From Albugo candida (Eukaryota > Oomycota > Peronosporomycetes > Albuginales > Albuginaceae): a stretch of 64,000 nucleotides of DNA. Positions 58,498-64,000 of the stretch are shown here, one piece after another. The position numbers and the translations under genes were made by a program. Within the stretch, counting starts at the first letter, position 1; every line of letters starts with the position of its first letter. The notes beneath the pieces were generated by a model. The model was given only the letters and a program-made list of their open reading frames with translations. It made no database searches and was not told the origin of the DNA. The DNA lies in the NCBI GenBank assembly GCA_905220665.1, contig CAJNAR010000166.1:186001-250000 (forward strand), written 5' to 3'.

Positions 58498-60018
58498 ATG
58501 GTGCATGTCTCCGTTCAACATCTGACAACTGTCGTAATCATCTTACTTGACGCGACTCGACAGCACTCAGACGGATTAGTACTAGACGCCCACCATCCTT
58601 CGATCAGGATAGTCGCAAAGGCGGAGACCCAGGAGCGCTGGCCCAAACTTGCTAATAAAGGTTTGGTCAGATACGCTGATGATCAAATGGCTTCCCATGA
58701 ACTCTCGCATGAACAGAGGTTCAGCCGTTCTTTGGATGAAAACGAGCCAGAGCAATCTGGATCACTTCCTCACAAACATGAGAAAGATCAATCAACTGGT
58801 ACCAGCGAAGACGTCAGTCACTCTGAACATGACAACAAAACAAAGGATATATCTCCCACTTCGCCAGGTATTGCAACTCGAGCTACGTCTGGATTATATA
58901 ACCTGTTGGGATACTTGAAACCTCAAAGTTCGAGTAAGCAACCAACTATGCCGACCGTTGAAAAAGAAACCTCACTGCATGTTCGAGAAAGCGATAAAAA
59001 TAAGCAGAGTCAATTGGAGAATGAGCATGAAGCAGCGAAATCCGGCGCGATCGATCACAAATCTGCAGATAAGCACTCATCACGCGAAGCTATTGAAAGT
59101 GACAATCATTCTGGGCATGAAGCAGCAAAATCTGGTGTAATCAAGCGCAAATCTGCGAAGGATCAGTTTTCCAGCGGTATCAAGACCGTCAATCATCATG
59201 GGAATGAAGCAGCGAAATCCGGCGCGATCGATCACAAATCTGCAGATAAGCACTCATCACGCGAAGCTATTGAAAGTGACAGTCATTCTGGGCATGAAGC
59301 AGCAAAATCCGATGTAATCAAGCGCAAAGCTGCGAAGGATCAGTTTTCCAGCGGTATCAAGACCGTCAATCATCATGGGAATGAAGCAGCGAAATCCGGC
59401 GCGATCGATCACAAATCTGCAGATAAGCACTCATCACGCGAAGCTATTGAAAGTGACAGTCATTCTGGGCATGAAGCAGCAAAATCCGATGTAATCAAGC
59501 GCAAAGCTGCGAAGGATCAGTTTTCCAGCGGTATCAAGACCGTCAGTCATCGTGGGCATTCGGAATCCAGTGCAATCGATCCGAAATCTGCTGAGGATCA
59601 TTCATTAAAAGGTACTGGAAGTCACAACACAAATCACCATCATTCATCACAACATGCTTCAACTAAAGTAAAGAAATCTCTGGCGGATCGTGTTCGAGGT
59701 GTCTGGAGTTCAAAATTCCCAGCAGTTAAGAAAAATTACACCAGAGTAAAGGGCGGCCTATCGAAGGTGTTCACAAACCTACGCGGCATCTTGAAACAGC
59801 ATAAAAAAAAACTATCTGATTGGATTAGATCATGGAAAGCCCAAAAGGGTTCGAAAGATACTGAAGACAATGTCCCTCCCAACCCCGATACCAGTCGCGC
59901 ATCCAGTGGCAATTCCAAAGCTAAGGCGCCAAGCATACCAAACTCTCCAAGAAAATCCGAATCAACTGCTCGGTCACTGATCGGCAAGGATCACAAATAC
60001 AACGCTATTTCTTCTTAG
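58498..60018 (+). CDS. E4: secreted repeat protein, histidine/lysine-rich
   Basis: Start chosen at the first ATG (58,498); the frame extends two codons upstream without an ATG. 506 residues, single exon. The signal peptide (MVHVSVQHLTTVVIILLDATRQH) has the same layout as those of E1-E3. A polar region follows (residues about 27-175), then three 59-residue tandem repeats (about 176-352), each made of two similar halves that begin 'G(H/N)EAAKS', one followed by 'AIDHKSADKHSS', the other by 'VIKRKAAKDQFSS'. The C-terminal 120 residues are basic ('KKSLADRVRGVWSS', 'LRGILKQHKKKLSDWIRSW') and serine/proline-rich. No known domain. 'RSLDENE' near residue 77 only faintly recalls an RXLR-EER site. Confidence 0.82.
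   Translation: MVHVSVQHLTTVVIILLDATRQHSDGLVLDAHHPSIRIVAKAETQERWPKLANKGLVRYADDQMASHELSHEQRFSRSLDENEPEQSGSLPHKHEKDQSTGTSEDVSHSEHDNKTKDISPTSPGIATRATSGLYNLLGYLKPQSSSKQPTMPTVEKETSLHVRESDKNKQSQLENEHEAAKSGAIDHKSADKHSSREAIESDNHSGHEAAKSGVIKRKSAKDQFSSGIKTVNHHGNEAAKSGAIDHKSADKHSSREAIESDSHSGHEAAKSDVIKRKAAKDQFSSGIKTVNHHGNEAAKSGAIDHKSADKHSSREAIESDSHSGHEAAKSDVIKRKAAKDQFSSGIKTVSHRGHSESSAIDPKSAEDHSLKGTGSHNTNHHHSSQHASTKVKKSLADRVRGVWSSKFPAVKKNYTRVKGGLSKVFTNLRGILKQHKKKLSDWIRSWKAQKGSKDTEDNVPPNPDTSRASSGNSKAKAPSIPNSPRKSESTARSLIGKDHKYNAISS
59023..59553 (+). repeat. three tandem 177-bp repeats inside E4
   Basis: The sequence TCCGGCGCGATCG occurs at 59,041, 59,218 and 59,395, a period of exactly 177 bp (59 codons). 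Copies 2 and 3 are virtually identical, while copy 1 differs in a few codons of its second half (SGVIKRKS against SDVIKRKA). The last duplication is therefore recent. Confidence 0.95.
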
Positions 60019-60492
60019 CCAACTTGGGTAGCAGTAATACAAAGCACTGTGTGCAGCATTATCACTACAGTATTACCGACAGGATCTTTCTTGCTTTCTC
60101 TTTGCATACTTTTACGGCAATAAAATTTTTTCTTTCTCAGAAATCATGTAATATTTTTAACCATGAATCTGACTTATCACATTATACGAATGCCGAGTTC
60201 GAAACGTACAGATCCAAGCAAACTCCGATCCGACGAGATATGGTGAGTTTTTTTTTTGCGTGATGTCACTGCCATTTCCATCCCACAACTCTCACACAGG
60301 CTGTTCTTGATTAATTGACAGCAAGACACATGACCGTGAATACACCCAAACACAACTTATTTTTACTCCAAATCGCTTCGAATTGCAATTCCACATTTAT
60401 AAACGGTACTTGGTAGCTGATAAATTTGTCAATATCACTTAAATAATTAATTATCCACTCGCCATCACCGCTCCTTTACATTTTGGGAGAAA
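60019..60492. other. spacer between E4 and the MAPR gene; no gene
   Basis: Contains a plus-strand frame (60,024-60,263) continuing past the E4 stop with no recognisable features. The last 40 bases (CGCTCCTTTACATTTTGGGAGAAA before the ATG) presumably include the MAPR transcription start. Confidence 0.45.
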
Positions 60493-61296
60493 ATGAATGG
60501 GGAGAAAAAGAATAAGGCTTCAAATGCCGAGGAAGTCATTTGTGAGGGTAGCGAAATTGCCATCACCCCCAAGAGAAAGTGGAAATGGAGTATTTTGGCT
60601 GCTGTAATTTGCTTGATCATGGCGATCAGCTGGCCCCTTGTTGAGCGGCAATTCTATTCATCGATGCAAAATTGTCCCTCCACCATTAAACGCTTCGTAA
60701 GCTTCTTTCAACGTGAAGATTCTGAATCAGGTCGTGATAACGAAGAAAAGCTCAGAGTGTACTCGCTCAAGGAGCTTCAAAAGTACGCGAATTCAAAAAT
60801 GAATTTGATACCTTATATGGCTGAGAAAACTCTCCGATAGATACGATGGTACCGATCCATCTTTGCCAATTCTTCTTGCTGTAGGGGGAAAGGTGTTGGA
60901 TGTTACAACGGGATCAAAGTTTTATGCGGTCGGGAAATCATATCATCTATTTGCCGGGACAGTAAGAAAAATACGGATTGAGCCGACTTCAGTGCTAATC
61001 GACGTATCCTTGACAGGCCTGTACCCGTGCTTTGGTATTATCAAGTCTCGATAAGGAGGTTGTTCTCAAAACAAGCGCTTCTCTTTGCCACTCGTCTAAG
61101 TCGAATTCCGCTTTGGTAGGATATATCCGACAAGGTGGATGATTTCAATGAGGAGCAGCGCAAAGAATTGCAGTCTACCATGAAATTCTATTATGAGAAA
61201 TATCCAACGGTATGACTTTCGTTTGATACCCCTTCGTTCCGGCATCAAGTCACCGGCTTCTCACAGGTTGGCGTGCTCGAAGACACAATCAATTGA
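60493..61296 (+). CDS. membrane-associated progesterone receptor (MAPR) family, cytochrome b5-like haem/steroid-binding protein
   Basis: Five exons: 60,493-60,782, 60,841-60,961, 61,017-61,058, 61,120-61,209 and 61,267-61,296; introns of 58, 55, 61 and 57 bp, all GT-AG; 190 residues. Residues 31-50 form a membrane anchor after a lysine-rich N-terminus. Residues 90-190 are the haem-binding fold: 'YSLKELQKYDGTDPSLP', 'ILLAVGGKVLDVT', 'KFYAVGKSYHLFAGT', 'TRALVLSSLDKE' and the C-terminal 'FYYEKYPTVG'. The tyrosines that coordinate haem in this family are present. Relatives act at the ER in sterol and cytochrome P450 metabolism. Splicing restores every family motif without a gap, so the model is strong. 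Convergent with the Sushi gene. Confidence 0.9.
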
Positions 61297-61417
61297 GTCA
61301 CACATACTCGCTCTGTAATGCTTTGTTTGTTTATGCAAAAATACGACCCTCAAAAGATTGCAAGAGCATTTTCATAGGCTTACGATGTGTATTTCATATT
61401 ATGCTAACAAAACATCT

Positions 61418-61795
61418 TCAGCCAGAGTATAATCTGTAGCCTTTATCGCCATTTTTATAGGTATTATCATTTGCTCGGAGATACTGGACTCGACAACTCG
61501 GTTCCGCCGGACTCCATATACCACTACTGGTACAAGTTCTTCTGCTTGAGCCTGACAAGTAGCAACCTTTCCTGCACGAGTACCATGCAATGGAGCCTAC
61601 ACTTGTGGAGGAGTACGAGACCGTTCCTTGGTGAATATTGTTGGGTATTCCACATTCAATTGTACTCGAAATTCCTACATAGAGCAACCCTTGTTAGAGT
61701 CCGTTGCTACTCCCAAAGACTCACGCACCTACTGGAGCATTAAGGAGTATGGCCACAATTCCGGCAATGATGATAAACGTGAAAAGCCCAGGCAT
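61418..61795 (-). CDS. secreted single-Sushi (CCP) domain protein, two exons
   Basis: Exons 61,795-61,729 and 61,674-61,418; 54-bp intron (GTGCGT to ATGTAG), phase 1; 107 residues. Exon 1 encodes a signal peptide, MPGLFTFIIIAGIVAILLNA. Exon 2 encodes a Sushi/complement-control module: 'ECGIPNNIHQGTVSYSST', 'SIAWYSCRKGCYLSGSS', 'RTCTSSGIWSPAEPSC', with four cysteines in CCP order and the conserved W and G. A short polar tail follows. Sushi modules mediate extracellular protein or glycan contacts in animals and some protists; the role here is unknown. Confidence 0.8.
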
Positions 61796-62152
61796 AGTTG
61801 TTAGGGCGGATTATGGATTGTGCGAGCAAAGACAGTGGTAAAACGCAGGCAAAATACCTTTGATCGGGTCTTATGACGCACGAATTTTCCAAGAGTACTG
61901 ATGCCGCTATCTTTAATTCATCTATATGTAGAAGCAATTCTGAGCAAAACTCAGCCAATGAGCTATCTATTTTGGAACCTGAGCTTGGTGCTATAACTCT
62001 AGCACAAGTACCTACAGCCTGGGGGGAAAGTGCTCATGCAAGAAATTTGCTCAAAAATCATTGATTCTGTATTATAAAGGTGGACCTCTCACCACTGAAA
62101 AATCATAACCGTTAAAAGACGAGTCCTTGATTTCTCATCATATTTGGATTCT
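61796..62152. other. spacer between the GH1 and Sushi genes
   Basis: 357 bases between two genes on the same strand. It should hold the GH1 3' end and the Sushi promoter. Open frames seen on both strands here lack supporting features. Confidence 0.5.
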
Positions 62153-63901
62153 TCACATGGGAACCGAATCTATCAAGGGCGTTGTTTCCATAGTTCCTGA
62201 ATGCGAACTTCTTGTTTGACCAACAGCTACAGCGGAGAGCATAATTGTGATTGCAGCAATTAAAGCAGCAACAATCACGCCCACACTAGCAGCGAAGGGA
62301 GCTTGCGTTGTGGATGCCGCAGAGATCGTGTATTCCTCTTTTGCCAGATTAAGCTTAGAAGCAGGTGCCAATTCATCGACGGATACCGGTTCAAAGCACT
62401 TTGTTTTAGCTACTTCGCGATACCAATTTGCAGCTAACCGTGGGATTCGTTCAAGATCGGTAGATTGTGGAGTGACCTGGATGTCCTTGGCACGTAACTC
62501 CTTTGACATATTCACGTAGTACAATCCGAATCGAGGTTCGAATGTTCCCCATTCGTAATTATCCATAAATGACCAAACGGTGTATCCAATGATTGGAATA
62601 TGCTCCTCGAAAATAGCTGTATGGACCTGATCCAAATAAGTTTGGTGATACCAAAGCTGGTCGAGATTCTTAATCGTTTCATTTCCACACCACCCGTTTT
62701 CCGTTAGCAGTATATCAGCGGTCGGATCCTTATCGTGCATCCAACGTATGGTTTCGAGGTAGCCAGGAGCATAGCCAGCAAACCAGTCACAATTGAATTG
62801 ACCATCTTGATTCGTACTTGCTCGTCGAGATCCTTTAGGAAAACGTGAGCTGTCAACGCCAACATGTCGATTATATCCTGTGAGCGATGAGCATTCAATC
62901 GTCGAGCGATCAGAATCGCAGTCTGTGATAAGTTTGGTTGAATAATGATTGAGCATTAGTAGGTCATACGATCCCTTAAGCAGTTGCTTCTCTTCAGCTG
63001 TGAAAGTCTGCATGTTATCTCCTGCACGTTCTGTCATCACACTTGGGTAGTCTCCAGTAACAATAGGTAACAAATACCATCCCAGTGTGAATTGATTCTT
63101 ACGCTCCGCAGCGATAACATCAAGCTCATCGTCTGCATCCAGTGGTAAACCAATATCACAATTGAGCGCGATACTGATACGCGCCGACGAGTCTATAATG
63201 CCTTTTCCTTTATAATCACGAAATAACTTGACCGAATGCGCATGTGACAGCAAGACATGATGGGTTGCCGTATACATCGCGGACCATGAATCACTAATGC
63301 CAGGTGGAGCTGTGCCATATGCGTATCCCTGCGTCACGAAAGTAAGAGGTTCATTGAAAGTTGTCCAATAGATAACCTTTTTTCCGAATTCACGATACAT
63401 CAAGTCAGCATAATCGAGATAATGATCCACAATTTTTGCGTTGAGCCAGCTTGTTGGTTCCAACTTGGCCTGTAGTTCTAGCGGTAAATCCCAATGGTAC
63501 AAGGTCAACACGGGCGTCAATTTCCTGAGGCTCATCTCATCAATCAGACGGTGATAGTACGCAATACCGACCGGATTTGGCTGCATTTTATGTGTTGTCT
63601 CATTCCAATTCATGACGCGAGACCACGAAATCGAAAAGCGAAACATATTCAGTCCGTCTTGTTGCATCAGATCCAAATCGCTTTCAAAGCGGTGATAAAA
63701 ATCGTCGGCGACATTCGCACATTCTAGCTTTTCTTGCGATCGACACCATTCATCCCATACACTTTGAGTTCTTCCCCCTTCATTCCACGCTCCTTCGACT
63801 TGGTATGCGGCGGTAGCTGAACCAAACATAAAGTCGGAAGGGAAGCACTTGGAAGCATCGGTAAAAGTGAGCATAAGCGCTAGAGTCCACATACAAATCA
63901 T
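62153..63901 (-). CDS. glycoside hydrolase family 1 beta-glucosidase, secreted and membrane-anchored
   Basis: 582 residues, single exon. Residues 1-16 are a signal peptide (MICMWTLALMLTFTDA). The GH1 barrel spans about 19-495: 'FMFGSATAAYQVEGAW' at the start, 'RFSISWSR', 'LYHWDLP', acid/base Glu184 in 'TFNEP', nucleophile Glu401 in 'LLTENGW', and 'GYTVWSFMDNYEW' near the substrate site. Family enzymes hydrolyse beta-D-glucosides. A Ser/Thr-rich link and a membrane segment (about 537-561) precede a short tail ending 'ETTPLIDSVPM', so the catalytic domain should face the outside or a vesicle lumen. Length is greater than a plain GH1 (about 470-500) because of the anchor. Start chosen at the first ATG with a signal peptide. 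Confidence 0.95.
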   Translation of the reverse strand: MICMWTLALMLTFTDASKCFPSDFMFGSATAAYQVEGAWNEGGRTQSVWDEWCRSQEKLECANVADDFYHRFESDLDLMQQDGLNMFRFSISWSRVMNWNETTHKMQPNPVGIAYYHRLIDEMSLRKLTPVLTLYHWDLPLELQAKLEPTSWLNAKIVDHYLDYADLMYREFGKKVIYWTTFNEPLTFVTQGYAYGTAPPGISDSWSAMYTATHHVLLSHAHSVKLFRDYKGKGIIDSSARISIALNCDIGLPLDADDELDVIAAERKNQFTLGWYLLPIVTGDYPSVMTERAGDNMQTFTAEEKQLLKGSYDLLMLNHYSTKLITDCDSDRSTIECSSLTGYNRHVGVDSSRFPKGSRRASTNQDGQFNCDWFAGYAPGYLETIRWMHDKDPTADILLTENGWCGNETIKNLDQLWYHQTYLDQVHTAIFEEHIPIIGYTVWSFMDNYEWGTFEPRFGLYYVNMSKELRAKDIQVTPQSTDLERIPRLAANWYREVAKTKCFEPVSVDELAPASKLNLAKEEYTISAASTTQAPFAASVGVIVAALIAAITIMLSAVAVGQTRSSHSGTMETTPLIDSVPM

Positions 63902-64000
63902 GACTCCTTGTCGATTTTAAAAGTGAATAAAATTCGATATTCGACAGTTATTCAAAAGTACTGTCGAAGTGTCAGTACGAGTCAATTTCTATGCGATACA

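Noticed and set aside
58720..58760. RXLR-EER effector motif in E4
   Set aside because: The sequence reads R-S-L-D followed by acidic residues; the second arginine is absent, so it does not meet the motif.
59023..59553. CRISPR-like array in the regular repeats
   Set aside because: The 177-bp period is in frame, contiguous without spacers, and lies inside a coding region of a eukaryotic gene.
60863..61054. Separate 63-residue gene beginning MPILLAVGGK
   Set aside because: It is the second exon of the MAPR gene read into the following intron; it has no start codon context of its own.

Overview
The window looks like nuclear DNA of an oomycete. It has short introns (54-73 bp) with GT/AG borders, copia and LINE elements, AT-leaning base composition, and several small secreted-protein genes of the kind these plant parasites use as effectors. 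Base composition and intron size fit a white-rust (Albugo-like) genome better than Phytophthora. That placement is inference; no marker gene fixes the species.

Bases 1-11,903 are a nest of transposons. A plus-strand LINE (1-1,935 and 11,248-11,903) holds a decayed copia element A (plus strand). A is split by a younger copia element B (minus strand, 4,858-9,847). The 5' LTR of B is in turn split by a tRNA-derived SINE (9,406-9,659). Bases 11,904-16,430 hold no gene I can support.

Bases about 16,400-55,750 are an array of duplicated units. Each ideal unit has (i) a decayed secreted-protein gene 'family X' on the minus strand, seven copies, none open; (ii) a conserved intergenic block of 1-1.7 kb; and (iii) a small secreted-protein gene on the plus strand (E1 at 31,474, E2 at 37,548, E3 at 49,584; a relic without a gene near 55,300-55,740). 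E1-E3 share signal peptide, core promoter and a phase-1 intron, while their mature proteins differ almost completely. Between the first and second unit lie relics of ordinary genes: leucyl-tRNA synthetase with an inverted tail, a VHS-GAT protein, and an unrecognised large gene. A nearly full-length LINE (41,452-48,503, 15-bp target duplication) sits in the intergenic block upstream of E3. A foldback DNA element (54,604-55,276) sits near the array's right end.

Bases 58,498-63,901 are healthy single-copy sequence: E4, a longer relative of the E genes with a 59-residue tandem repeat; a five-exon membrane-anchored MAPR (cytochrome b5-like) gene; a two-exon secreted Sushi/CCP-domain gene; and a GH1 beta-glucosidase with signal peptide and C-terminal membrane anchor. 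Except for MAPR, every intact non-transposon gene here apart from the VHS-GAT ORF is predicted to be secreted or surface-bound, so the region reads as a host-interaction locus built by duplication, decay and transposon insertion.
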